From Ophiostoma sp. CBS 140.51 (lineage: Eukaryota; Ascomycota; Sordariomycetes; Ophiostomatales; Ophiostomataceae): a stretch of DNA of 36,872 nt. The notes beneath the pieces are model-generated. The model was not told where the DNA came from. It made no database searches and saw only the letters and a program-made list of their open reading frames with translations. The stretch spans positions 1-36,872 of the forward strand of contig JANSLP010000319.1 of assembly GCA_029298735.1 (NCBI GenBank), written 5' to 3'. The first letter of the stretch is position 1; each line of letters begins with the position of its first letter. This document shows, in pieces, positions 1 through 12,600 of this stretch. The position numbers were made by a program, and so were the translations under genes.

Positions 1-3
1 TTT

Positions 4-58
4 GTGGTCATTAGGGTGGTGTGGTCATTAGGGTGGTGAGCACCACCTTAGGTGGTGC
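4..58. repeat. Tandem 17-bp direct repeat followed by a 19-bp palindrome
   Basis: The unit GTGGTCATTAGGGTGGT occurs twice head to tail (4-20, 21-37). It is followed at 40-58 by the near-perfect palindrome GCACCACCTTAGGTGGTGC, with 9-bp arms and a single T between them. A half copy of the palindrome, GCACCACCT, recurs at 291-299. Terminal or subterminal repeats of this kind are usual at the ends of small DNA transposons, so the window may start inside the end of a mobile element. No transposase is visible and the other end is outside the window, so the class is not assigned. Confidence 0.6.
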
Positions 59-1263
59 GAGTCCAACGAGATCCAAATAAGTGGGGCGTGGCACGAGTAT
101 GCATTTACAACGCATTTACATATTCTGCATTTTGCCTCCTTGACAACACTCTGGTCGGCCAAGCCGATGATGAAGGCCTGAAGATTGAAGGCTGAAGACT
201 TCACCATGCATTTGGATCACTTTATTTTTGTTTACGATCTAGAAAGGACGCATGGACATCAAGGAACACTCGCAGCGTCGAAATAAAAAAGCACCACCTG
301 ATGATAGACGAAATGACGTCCAAGGTCCAAGGTCTAAGCCAAGCCCACTTTGTAGAGCGGAATTACCCATGGGCGTTCTTTGTTGGAGCGCGGAATAACA
401 TGCCCCTGACTCTGTCGTTGCTTCTTTCCTTTCCTTCGTCTGTTTTTCTACTCCTTCTTTTGACGTTCAGGCCGTCGATTGCCCAAGTAGATTGCCTTTT
501 CAGAATAGTCCCCGGGTCCAAGTGCAAGACCAGTGCAAGCGAACAACGCCAGAGCGGGCAAAGAGCGCCAGAAACGCCTTGGCCTATTTTGCTGGTACTC
601 CTAGTCGTGAGCAGCTTCACATGTTTTTAACCAACTTTTTAGTTGACTTTCTTGTCTGGTCTTCATGGCGATCTGCACGGCAGTCACTTTGTCGAGGAAA
701 CGAACCAAGAAACGAGTCTGCAGCAACTCGACCACACATCCCAGTCAAGGCAGTATTGTTGAGATCACCTCCACAAACAAAAGAAGAAGAAAAAGCTGGC
801 ACCAGGATGGCCGATCACCGTTTGATTCGGGGAGTTTTTCTTCTTCGAAAGGTGCCTGTCAAGAAATCAAATGGCAGCCAACAAGTACCTTCTGTCAGCA
901 CACACGTCGAATTGCACCAAAATCTTACCGGAGTTACGAGTACGAAATGTCAAAATCAGAGTGTGAACATCAGAGGACCCACAAACGGACGAAATTAACC
1001 TGAAATTCGAAAGTCCCGCCCTGTCGGTAATTGCAGCCTGTCAGATCAGAACACTGGTTCTTTGGAGGAGAAACCAGGAGACTCGAAAACAGACAAAAAA
1101 GACTAGACGGACAGACGGCTTGATGCGGAGAGTACGGGAGTCACAGACGGCAGTTATCTGGGATATTCATTCTTCTACCAGAAAATCAAATGGAAAAACA
1201 AGACAGCAAATGCAATAGTTTCTGTGGTGAGCGGAGATATTGATTCCAGATCCTCACGGCTCA

Positions 1264-1292
1264 CCCCAAAATCCCCCCCCAATATCCCCCCC
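1264..1292 (+). repeat. Clustered C tracts
   Basis: Three cytosine tracts (C4 at 1264-1267, C8 at 1273-1280, C7 at 1286-1292) lie within 29 bp, separated by A/T. The complementary strand is a G-tract cluster one tract short of a canonical G-quadruplex. Confidence 0.8.
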
Positions 1293-4200
1293 AAAACATG
1301 AGGCTCTGCTCGTTGTTTGTTGCCTTTTCCTTGTTCCCATTCTTTCGAACCACGACGGCTCAGCATCATACCCCGAAACACGACGCCCGTAAGCGGGCAT
1401 GACAATGCACCGTGCAGCGTGCGTCTGTCCGTCATCGTATGTCCTTGTCATCGTCATTCAGACTCAGATTGACCCTGTCACCATCTTCTCCTCGGACCGC
1501 CATTCCTCATGTCTTCGTTGTAGATTTTAGAGCAACAATTCAGTGCCTTGCTGCAAGTTCGACTGCTGTTGGTTGCTTGCCTGATTGGGCCGCTCGGTGA
1601 ACGTCAGACGCTAAGAGATGGACAGTCCATAGCGTATGTTCTTCTCTTCAACTCCTCTTTGGCACTGTTCCATTCTTCCATTCTTCCATCTGTCTTCAAT
1701 AGCTCCCACTCACCGTCCGCCCGCCATCAGCCGTAGAAGCCGGGGAGAACAAAGTCAAACGTAAAAGGTGGGCATCAACTGGAAAAAATATTATAAAATA
1801 ACGGCAAATAAAATAGAAAAATCCAAGACATTTCTAAAGTATGGAGCGTCTCCAACCGGTGTATGTACAAGCGACAAACAACAGACAAGGAGCCACCCTA
1901 CAAATCTAGACTCTCGAACAAGAAAGTCGCGAACGACGAGTCAGGCAAAACGCGAGTTGTGTCTCTTCCATGTGTTGGTGTTGCGATGGATGTCGAGGTG
2001 AAACGGAGTGGACAACCAAATGAGACCAAAACAGAACATACAGTGCCCGGAATGCGCCCGATTTGTGATCAGTATTGCCCGCTCGTCCCCTGTTTTCATC
2101 TCCGTCCGTTCCTGCAAAAGACAAACGAAGCTCCATCTCCAACCGATACATCCATCAACTTCAAATGCCATCTAATCCTTCCCACATCTCCCATATCCCG
2201 TCTCGCATATCTCAGCTCGGAGACTGCACCTCGTAGAATCAGACCTGCTCCTTTGCGTACGTGCACTTGTAGATGCTCCGTGCTCCGTGGCCTGTGTGTC
2301 TTGACTCCTTATGCCCCGCCTATTTTTTCGTACGCCGAGGCACAAAATAAATTCAATAATTCAAGCAGGATTACGGAGTACCTCCTTTCCCTTTATTTTA
2401 CAAGAAACTTGAGAAGGCATATCGATGACAGGGTGCATTGTTCGTCAAGATGCAACAACCGAGATGCGATTGCGAGAGTGGTTTTAATGTCTTGAATATT
2501 TTTAATGGAGAACCAGGCCCTACGCCCCCTGTCCTCCGTCCCACGGAGTACCACGAAACGCGGCTCCGGCTTGCAGGGGCCACGACTCGATCACAAAGGG
2601 AAGTTGGTAAGGCGAGAGAAGGCAAAGACAAGTGAAGAACTGTGGTGAACTGTGGTCAACCCCTGTCAATCTCCGCAACCCAACGTTGTCATTGTTGCGT
2701 ATCCCCCTGGTTCCTGCTCATCCGCACAAAACCAAGACTGGTGGCTGCCGAGAAAGAACCGAACAGGGCTGGCACCCAAGAGTGCCAATGTCTACATTGG
2801 GACATCGTGGCCGAAGCAGGGGAAGTCTTCTCTTTGTGTACATACACACACATACTTGTACATCATCTGAAGATGTGCATCTCCTCAAAACCAAAGGCCG
2901 AAACGAGATGCCCAGAAAAATGCTCCGGAGTCTGGTCCCCGTAAGGCGCAGTTTGTTTCGCAAAAAGACTCCAAATCACGGCACGAACGGATGTCCATTG
3001 ACTGGCCAGAAGAGTAGAACATGACAAGTACATGTAGATATCAATGGCGCCTAAAGTGTCTTTTCTTGGACTGGTCCCATCTCTCTGGGTCACGCTATTG
3101 TCAAGCGCCGATATAAAACGCCAGATCCAGTGGTACCAACAGCGGCCACCAGGCTGTCATCAGCGAAATGAGTGTCTATGAATTCCAATTGCTCAAATGG
3201 GCAACTTCGCTTTCGTCTTGAATAAGTTATCTACCACAATATGATATGTCTGGACTGGCGTATTTGACCGACGGCTTACACCCAATAGTCTAATATTCTA
3301 CAAGTCCGGATATCCACGCCCTCAACGCCCGACCGGATCAAATCGAAAGACGGCATAACGTGGGCGGGAGAAGGCGAAAAAGGAATCGAACAAATAGAAC
3401 AAAAAGGACATAAAGAAGGAAAATCAGAATTAAGAGGCATCCTATCGCCCATGGAAGTCGCGGACTGCAACGTTCTTCATGACGCGTCGTGCTGCGGCAG
3501 ACAAGAGACAGGTCCCTGGACTGGAATCCGTGACTGTGGCAAAATCGAACTCGGGACATCGAACTGCAAGCAGCGCCTCGTAAAAGTGCATAAGGGCTGA
3601 GGGGTCTTGACGGGCAAGTTTTTGGTGAAAAGGGCGGACGTCTTGGCGTGCCATTGGCCAGTGACATCGCCGTTCCGCTAATCGACTATTACGTCGCCGT
3701 ACGGAGCACGGAGCTAAAAGTTGATGGACCACAAGTTGATTTATTGGAAGGGGAAGAAAGACGAAGCAAAAAAAAGGATAGTCGCCCACGCGGGGACTTG
3801 CCCACCCAGGCCAGGCCCCAGGGGCAAAGGGCGAACTAAAACCCAGCTTAACCCAGCCCTAGGCGAGGCGAGACCCTCACACAGACACAGGCACACAGGC
3901 TCGCAGACTGCAAATTCGACAGATCACACAGGCTCCTGCAGGCCTCTCGATCAGGTCTCTGTTATTATGAGTGACCTCTCAAAAAAGTCTTGGCTCTCTT
4001 TTTTGTGACTTACAATACGGGCTTTTCAGTTTTGTTTGCTGCCTGCTTGCACGCCACCGCCACCTTTACGTCCCTCTTGATCCCTTCCTCATGCATTTTC
4101 TGATCAGATGTGACCGTATTCGGATGCTGGTGTCAGATTCGATTCTTGTTCGTCGATGCTCAAAGAAGTAGCATGCACCGAGTAAATTACGAGCATCCAT

Positions 4201-4740
4201 CAGGAGCCACAGTTGTCAACCAACGACACGTCGTCGAGCAGGTTTCTGCGACTTTTTTGGCAGCTTGAACGTACGGAGTAGCTCGGATCGCTTGAATCGA
4301 TACATCACAGTGCCTAGGCCAGGGGGCGGCAGTGCATGTCGCGGGAAAAAGAGGAGAACAGAAGAGATCAAGAGATCTGTTTTAGATAGAAAAAGGAAAC
4401 AAGTCTCTTGGTGGAAGTAGGGATTGTCAAGCAAGCCATGTTTGTGGTTCGCCGCCGTGTATTAAGTCTAGTACCAAGGAGGCGGCAAAGTCGACCACAT
4501 GGCAGCTGAACGGGACCGGTTGTCAGCTGAAAGGATATAACACTGAAAACTCAAACGGCCTTTGTTCGTGCTCATCGTGTTAGTACGTGTTGGTTCTTGT
4601 TGGTCACAATACACGTATTACATGAGAATTGACCGAAATAGATTGCAAATTGTAAACAAAGGCGAATGATGATGAAAATTTGGATGCTCTGAAAAATGAA
4701 ACAATTTTCGGTGTATTTTTCGAGAAAGTGGATTTGTGAA

Positions 4741-4815
4741 TAATATTTTTACTTTTTTTTTTTAAAAAAAAAAAAGCTACATTCATTTTGTATTTCAGAT
4801 GTATTTTTTTTTTAG
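4741..4815. repeat. AT-rich pocket with T11-A12 palindrome
   Basis: Eleven T residues (4753-4763) run directly into twelve A residues (4764-4775), giving a perfect T/A palindrome. More poly-T follows around 4806-4814. The surrounding 200 bp (4610-4810) are distinctly richer in A+T than the flanks. No coding signal overlaps it. Confidence 0.85.
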
Positions 4816-7800
4816 TCAGAAGTAAAACATTCAACGAAAGAAAGTACCGGCCATCAAAACTACAAACACAACGTCACCTTTCGACAGGGGTTTTGCCTCC
4901 ATCTTTACACCTCTGACATTGAATGTCATGCCTGGAAAAGGAAGCTGCAAAACAGCCAACACTCAAGTCCGTATCTAATTTGTGACACTTTTTTGTTGTC
5001 ATTTTCACCCCGTTTCTCACCGCTCTCGCTTGGATGCGGCATGCAGGAACCTCCAGAAACTGCCGAACGACCGTTGTTTCCAACGATTCCATAGATGGAG
5101 TAAAGAAGTGGGTGTTGAAAGGAGGTGGGGATACACACGAAAAAAGAGAACATTAAACACCGCAGAGTTGCAAGGAGTTGACGGAGTTGGCGATGGATGA
5201 CGGGGGACTCTGTAGCCTCCTACCTGTTTGACTCTAGTTTACTTTGCCAGGGTCTTTCCTTCACCTTGCAGCTTCTGCGGTGAGGCTTTTGTTCAACATT
5301 TTTTTGAGAGTTGTTCTACACTTGTTCTGGAAGCTATGGTTGTTATGGTCGTTCTGGTGTCTTGTGTTTGTCGTTTTTTTTACGCAATGCCGTCGGAGGA
5401 TGCCGCATTTAGCCTCCATCTCTCTCCTTGTCAGTGCTTTTTACCTTCTCAAACGGTGCCAGTCAAGGCGTCAATGTCAGCCTCACAACTTTACGAGGAA
5501 GGAGGCCACCAAAACCACCAACAAGCCACCAAAGAATTTGCATCGCTTGTTTTCTGGTTTCTCGTTTGTTGTGGAAGGATGAACAGAGTTTCGACGGATT
5601 CCAAAATAGAATATTCCGTGATAATGACCGAGCACAAAACAAAAATAGAGATCAGAGATCAGAAAACCCTGGCAAGACATGCACAGTTTCTTGTTTGCCA
5701 AGGAATAAGGGTCGCCTCGGGCGAGAAAGCAAGATCAAGAACAAGGACAAGGCAAGGATGCAACTCTAGAACTCGTATCGAATTTACAAGAGGCGACAGA
5801 TGCAAGGAACACGCAAATATGGTGGGCAGCATTGCAGAAGGTGTGGGAAAAAATCAGGGACAAGCAGGAGAGAAGGGGTAATCGAACAATAATGGAAGAA
5901 AATGGAAGTTTTTCTCACCTGTCAAACCACCAAACCCAAAGATGAGATCGATTTTCTTTCGATTTACCATTGATTCTTCGCCTTCGTTCTCCCAGGTCCG
6001 GTTCAGCCATCAAAACCCCACTTTAAAGTTCAACTGTTGCATGAATTGGGCAAGTTGATCCGAAAAGGAAAAAAAAGGGCTCGTTACCGCTGATGGACAC
6101 CCAAAGCAAGCAAAAGCGTTTGAAGTTTTTGGAGTTGTAGGATTCTGCGTTTTTCTTCTTTGACAAGGGCATGCCAAGGAAGCTTCGCGAATTCAAAATA
6201 TCGCGGAATAAAGCAAGGCATCTCAATGCAACGGTGGGAGGGAACAGAACAAAAAGAGAGAAACATAAAAGACAAGGAGGCAAATAAGCTACGGCGTCCG
6301 GGCTTGGCGATGCATGTTACGAGGTTGAAATGTTGAAATACTACGATAGATACAACTGATTCTGGTGTGTGGACTGCCGTGTATCCGTTATGGAGCTTTA
6401 AAGGACAGACAATCGAAAATCTGCATCATCCCGCCCTCCGGCATAGAAAAGGGGTCATGAGAGGAGAAAAAAGAAATCGAAAAACACAGAACGAAAAGAA
6501 GCCAAATAGGAATGTAACCGGGATGGCGGTTTTGGTGGGAATGACAAGAAGAAAAGAAAAGTACGTCGCAGAAATGAAAATGGAACACTCTGAAAGCCAA
6601 GGACGTGCAGGAAAAACAGTTGGGGGCATGGGGGTGTTGGCATCTCGCCCTGCAAGCTCTTTCCCTTATGCAGCACCGGCTGGGCCGCCCGGCGTACGGC
6701 CGAGCCAAGAAAGGACGAGAGACAAACAACAGACAAGCGATAGACAAGGAGATAGCAGAGTCACTGCATCCTACGGAGCGCGGAGCCAAAAGATCTTGGA
6801 CGAATAAAAAAAGGCCGTCGGGTACACTGGCCGTCCGGTGTACTTGCCGACTTTTACAGGCGTACATTGCTGTTGCATTGCCGCTGTATTCTTGTTGCAT
6901 TTCTGTTGCGTTTTAGATGCATTTTTGCCTTGATGCCATTGTCTATGGGGTTGTCTTAATTTTTCTGGTTATCGATAGCCCTGGTGTTCGTTCCTTGGTC
7001 GCCTTACATACGCGAGATACGCCACCGACGCAATTTTCACTTGACGTAGATAGCCTCGCTCTGGCCGAAAATTTTCTTTTTTCTCCTTTTCCTTTTATTT
7101 TTGTTTCAGACCCCCAAAAATCTAGAAGGCTATGTGATATCTTACGATGGCAATGCGGGATGCCCGGGACTCGGGACTAAATGGAAGTCGGCGTGAGATA
7201 TGGCAGAGATGGCAAAAAAAAAAAGAGAAAAAAAAAGAAAGCAATGAGTTTAAACAACTGCAAGCAACTGCACACAACCATACAAACACAATAATGGAAG
7301 CTGGCTGCCTGTTATTGGCTGGCTGCTGATCTCACACCTTCAGCGCCCGTTGGACTTGACACCTGCTGGAGGGATTGGCCAAGCGGGGCCACGGAGTTTT
7401 CTGTGCCTCCCTTCGGTGCTCCCCTTTCTTGAGCCTTTCCAGTCTTGGTGCTTTGGGGCGCTGGGACGTTTTTTTCTTTCTTTGGTGTGCTGGGACCACT
7501 GCGACCGCTGGTGCGCACGCAGCCTTACGCCATGGAACTGTGGGTACTTTCGTCTTTTTGGGGACAGGGTATGTGCTCCCACGCCAGCAAGCCTATCCTG
7601 CCGCCCATCTTTTCGCTTTGGGAGGATAAGCCTGGCGTCTTTGGCGTGCTTCCTTCCCTTTCATCCATCGTCACACGCCCTGGACATTGCTCCGTAGTCC
7701 GCAAGACGGGCTCGCTTTTTGCAGCTGGTCCCTGCACGCGGTCGATTCCTTTCTCTTTTAACGGGTATTACTCTCTCACGTTTCCTCTATCCTTTATGAG

Positions 7801-8882
7801 CCTCAACCCCGTAAGGAGAAAGGAACTTCATCGTACAGGGAGTTGCTTTTAAAAGAGAAAGCCTTCCTTTCTCGGTCAAATGCCGCCGAAATGAGTAAAC
7901 CGAATACCGTCAGACCGCTTGGCTTTTACGACGTATTTGTGCGAGCCAGACTCCCGTGATCTTGCACATTTCCATCATTTTTAACAGAGTATTATTATTA
8001 TCAGACGAAATGCTAGATCGTGCGGAAGGAAGCAGATTACTTCTTGATTTCTCCTGTTTCTCACCATTGGCCGCCGTTGACTTCCGTAAATCTTAAGCGT
8101 TCGGGGTTTGGGGGCCGTAGGGATGAACTAAAATGTGAAAAGGTTACCGCACTTTACCTGCCATTATTTGGACTCGTACTCCGTCTGATGAACGCACGCG
8201 CCATCTTCTATCCATCCCTATCCCTACAACAGGGTGAAAAGAAGGCAGAAAGCTAGGAAATCAAAAGAGAGCCAAGTGAAAATAGAACGGAGCCCTGTCT
8301 GGCCCTACATCGAGGTCTCCGATTAAAAACAGACCAAAAAATAGGGAACCACAATCACGACAGCAACGAACGCTGTAGATGAGTAGAATATTAGAATATT
8401 CGATGAAAAGGAAGGTTGTGGGAAAGGAGCCCAAGACGAACATTAAATAATAGGAACTAGAAGAAAAACAAGCAAGAAAATCAAAGAAACTAAGATCTAT
8501 ATCACCGAGATGTGTAAATCATTTTATATCATTCTTTTCTTCTACTCAACAGACCTCGACGACAATAAAAACGTTACAGATTGACATCTCCTAGTTCTGA
8601 TCTGAAATAAACTCGAATTTACAAAAAAGGAGGCTGCATTTCATGTCTTGGCACACTGGAAAGCCGATACTCCCCAGATTCAAGAAACGGCAGCCAAGAG
8701 CAGCATTAGTGGACGTCGCAACCAACAGGAAGCAGAACAAAAGTTCCCGTTGCAGCTCACCGTTCCCGTGTGTTGATGTATGAGAAGCTGAAGAGAGTCA
8801 CTACGAATTACACTGTAACTTACAGAGCAGATGAGGGGTCCTGGATCGTTGGATTGTTGCTCGTTTTAGCTGCTGCGATGTG

Positions 8883-8901
8883 TCATGCTTGCTCAGCATG
8901 A
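8883..8901. repeat. Short inverted repeat (hairpin)
   Basis: TCATGCT (8883-8889) and AGCATGA (8895-8901) are perfect 7-bp inverted arms around a 5-nt loop. No T tract or adjacent gene gives it a role. Confidence 0.5.
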
Positions 8902-9664
8902 TGGCGAGGGACGAAAGTACGCCGCAAATATTAACAAATAATAATTAAAAGAAAAAAATAGAAAAAGAGAGAACTTAAAAGGTTGTATTGTCGGGCACTG
9001 CCCAACGAACGTGTCAGTTGGAAATCGGTTGACTCTCTTTCGTTATTCAGAATGCTTGTTTTTGTCCCATCTCGCTATCGCTCATGTCGGTATCGTGCAT
9101 GTGATGATCGTGGATAGCCTGGGAATACTCGAAATTCGTGTTTGTCCACTTCTTTCGCTTTCGTACTGGCCTCTTATGGCTTCTTTCTGTGATGATCTGG
9201 GGTGAACAGCTGGGAGAACTTGGCCGGGGTCTTTTTGGTGCCAACCCTGCCCTGACCTGCCTTTGGACCAAGAAACTCCAGCCCTGGCGCGTGCCAGCCT
9301 CTTTTTTGGGGGCCCTGTCCTCCCGTGGCACTTGCTAGCGTGAAACCTTCTGGGCGTTTCCTTTTGTCGACCTTTGTCCCTTTCATTCATTGTGCAGCAA
9401 ACTGGCAGGGAATTGTGACAAGGGTACATGTCGTTAGTGTGGCCCTATGGCACCAGTTTGCCTGCCACAAGGCTTGTCGTCTCTTTGTTTCTTGTTATTT
9501 ATCTTGCCAGCTCCGTCTGTTGTTGTCTTGTGTCTCGTTTCTCCTCACCGGACTCTTCTCTTTCCCTGTCAATCGTCTGCCCTCACCACAAACGAAGTAA
9601 GACATACTCTCACACGCTGCTTTCCAATGTGGCGCTTGTCGTGGGAAACCACGCAAAAAAAAAA

Positions 9665-9674
9665 GGGGGGGGGG
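9665..9674 (+). repeat. G10 homopolymer run
   Basis: Ten consecutive G directly follow a poly-A stretch. Similar runs occur as C9 at 17735-17743 and G10 at 28962-28971. Confidence 0.85.
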
Positions 9675-12600
9675 TCTTTTCGCAAAAGAGACATGGGAGG
9701 AGAGAGAAGAAGAGGCATGGGACACATGTGGGCTCGTGGGATTTCTCGAGATGGAAAATCATAGCCACGATGGGCCTTGTGAGAGAGTGAAAAGAGTAGG
9801 GAACGGTGAAGCGTGAATAAGCCCCGGCGGATGTTATGTACAGTGTATTTCGACATAACTGTCCTCGGCAATTCACCGTCCCGCGGACGACGGTCTTAAG
9901 GTCGAGTTGTGCAGGTCCGAAGTATGCGAGCAGTGCTACTCAATAGTGAGAAGTAGGGCCTGCAGACTGATCACGTACTTTCCTTCCGTGGTCCGTCATA
10001 TTCGTATTGATTTTGTTTCCTGCATCTGCCAGTCAGCATCTCTTACGGAGTACAGTAACACTCCATTCTCTACGTATTGAACGAAGTACGTTGCCTATGC
10101 AGCTGGAGACAAGCGTGGCAAAACAAAACTCGTGACCACATTGGCCACAGATCAAGTAGATTATGAGAGAACAGACCCTGGCACAGCTGACGATGCCTCT
10201 TCTTTTGCCATGCTTTTCCGTACAATTGTCGTCTTCACCATTCTACTCGTCGAGCTGTCCTTCCCCAATCTGCCAAGAAATAGCAAGGCACGCCGAAAGG
10301 TCACCTTTCCCACCTGTCGAGATGCACAACGCCTTGTTTTACCCACACCCTTCAGCCCATCCGGTCCCATATCCCATATTTTTGCTTTTTCCTTGGCCCT
10401 ACAGGGAAACATTTAAGCTCTTTTCTCGTGTTGGGGCTGGGAGGGTCTGGCCTGACCAAGGCAAGACATTTGCACAAGACAACAAGAGACCAAGGAAATA
10501 AAACACCGATAAAAGAAAGAGGCAGCCAGCCTGGATCCAGATTTTTTTTATGAACCTGCAGGTGGTCGGTGCACCCTCTGCATACGTTAGACTCTGCGAG
10601 ACTGCAAGAACAGCGTGGGAAAATGGCTCGATGCACAAGAGTCCCTGCAAAACTGCCTGCTGATCACTGCCCATTTTTACCAACACAATGACTGGGGTCT
10701 CACAGGGCAGGCAAAACTGAGGGCGTCAGAGAGGGGGAAGGTTGGTGAGCCTTGTGCCCTGTTGTCTAGTATCTCCAGTCCTTGTTTTTAATTCTGGTCT
10801 TCTTTGACCCTGTCCTGCTCTGCCAGCGTGCCTTGCCCGTCTCGCGCACGCCTGCTCCTTTTCATTCTCACAACATCTTATTTTTTCTACTTTGCTCAAA
10901 GACATCCAAGGTCAAAAAGAAACCCCCCTGTCTTGTTCTGCCCCTCGACCGTTTGTCTTCACAAAAAATGAGCCGTCTTACTCAGTTCATACTGCCTTTT
11001 CCAACAGAGTTTTCGAGATAGTTCCTTTTTTTTTTTTCAACATTTCCCCCTTTGCATTCTCTGGAGTTCGATGAACACCAGAGAGGCTAAAGAAAGTGCG
11101 GAACAAAAAAATGACAAGAGGGTAAACCACAAAACTTCGCTTTAGCCAGAACAAGGAAAACGACGCAAAAGAAGTGCCACGCGGTACCACCGCGAGCTGT
11201 AATAAAGTACTTTGATAGCAACCAAAATTATGTGTAGCCACAAGTACAACTACGGGGACATCATTGCAGCAGGGGTGTGCCGGTTGGCCCCCTTTTCCCC
11301 TTCGTTCCAATCATGATTCCGCGTTTAGCGTCGAGTCCGAGGTTTGGTAGGGCTGAACAGCCCGTCCTTTTTTCTTTTTGCCTTATTTTGCATTTTATTT
11401 TGTATTTAATTTTTTTTGGAGTTGTCCTTTTGGCTGGCAGGCAAACTAGTGCATAAACCGCCCAGTATGTGTCCCCTTTTTTTTCAGTGCTGACTCTCAG
11501 TGAGCCCTTCGCTCTCGCAAAGTTGCTACCTTTTGCCTTTTAAGGCCATCGCCACGCAGTCATACATGTCACCGACGGAGCTGTCACGAGATTTCACAAG
11601 TCCGATGTCCTCAAACGAGATGCAGCTCGTCTTCTTGGCTGGGAGCATCTCGATGCTTACAAAGTACATTACGCCCGCGTCGTTACCTTTGTCGTAACCA
11701 GGTGTGCCTGTTCAGGCAGGGGTCCCATTTTTAGACTCAAATCGTCGTTGCTGTCGTCGTGTTCAGTGTTCAGGGGACCGTGTGCAAATGGAAATATTCC
11801 GTCGTTTTGCAACTCAAAAAGAATGCGCGCATCTCTTTCCCAGAAAAAGAAAACGAGGTCTTGGCGTCGGATGCCTTTCATCTTTCGCAGAATGGAATCC
11901 GACGTTTTTTGCGTCTGAGGGCCCTCCTGGTAATTTGCCCTACTCTACTCGTCTTTACGCCGGCACATTGACCTGTGTCAAGTTACCTTCGGAGGAAAAG
12001 AAAGGCTGCTGGGCCTGCTGGGCTGCAATAAACGAGAAACGAGAAAAAAGAGGGGACAGCCACCCGCCACGGCTGGGACACTGGGCTGTTTCTGTTTCTT
12101 TCTCAGTGGCTCGTGGACAGCTCTAAAATCCGGGCAACTTACTTTTTTAAGCATAGCGGCATCTACTGAGCTGAGAGCAGAAAGGGCGCCGTTCGTTCGG
12201 GGCTTCTCCAGCGTTGGAAAGGGGAAAGCTGTTAGGGCGTGTTGTGAGTAGTCCATGCATTCTTCTTTCTTTGTCTGTGGCAGCTCCTTACCTTGCCGGC
12301 GGTAGTGGCGCCTGATTTAAGCTGTCAGATATCGGGACGTTGACAAGAAAAGGGGATAAAGGAGGGGGGGCCGGAGGAGGCTGCGATTCGGGACAATCGT
12401 CTTACGGAGGACGGGGATGTGTCGACTAGGGTATGGAATCGGGGTGCCGAAGGTAAGAAAAGTTGCAAGACGAGAAACAGAAAAAAGGTCTGTAATATGA
12501 AAATGAAAACAAAGAGGAGGTATTCGTGACGATAGAGTGGTAACATTGGCGGCACTGGTGACATTGGTGACATACAAATTACACCTTTTTACTTTGAGGC

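Noticed and set aside
1..40. TTAGGG copies as a telomere
   Set aside because: Only two TTAGGG hexamers occur, embedded in a 17-bp unit, not a tandem (TTAGGG)n array.
1340..1365. Minus-strand GGTTCGAAAG, resembling a tRNA B box
   Set aside because: It does not match the GGTTCGANTCC consensus at the end, and no A box or cloverleaf could be built around it.
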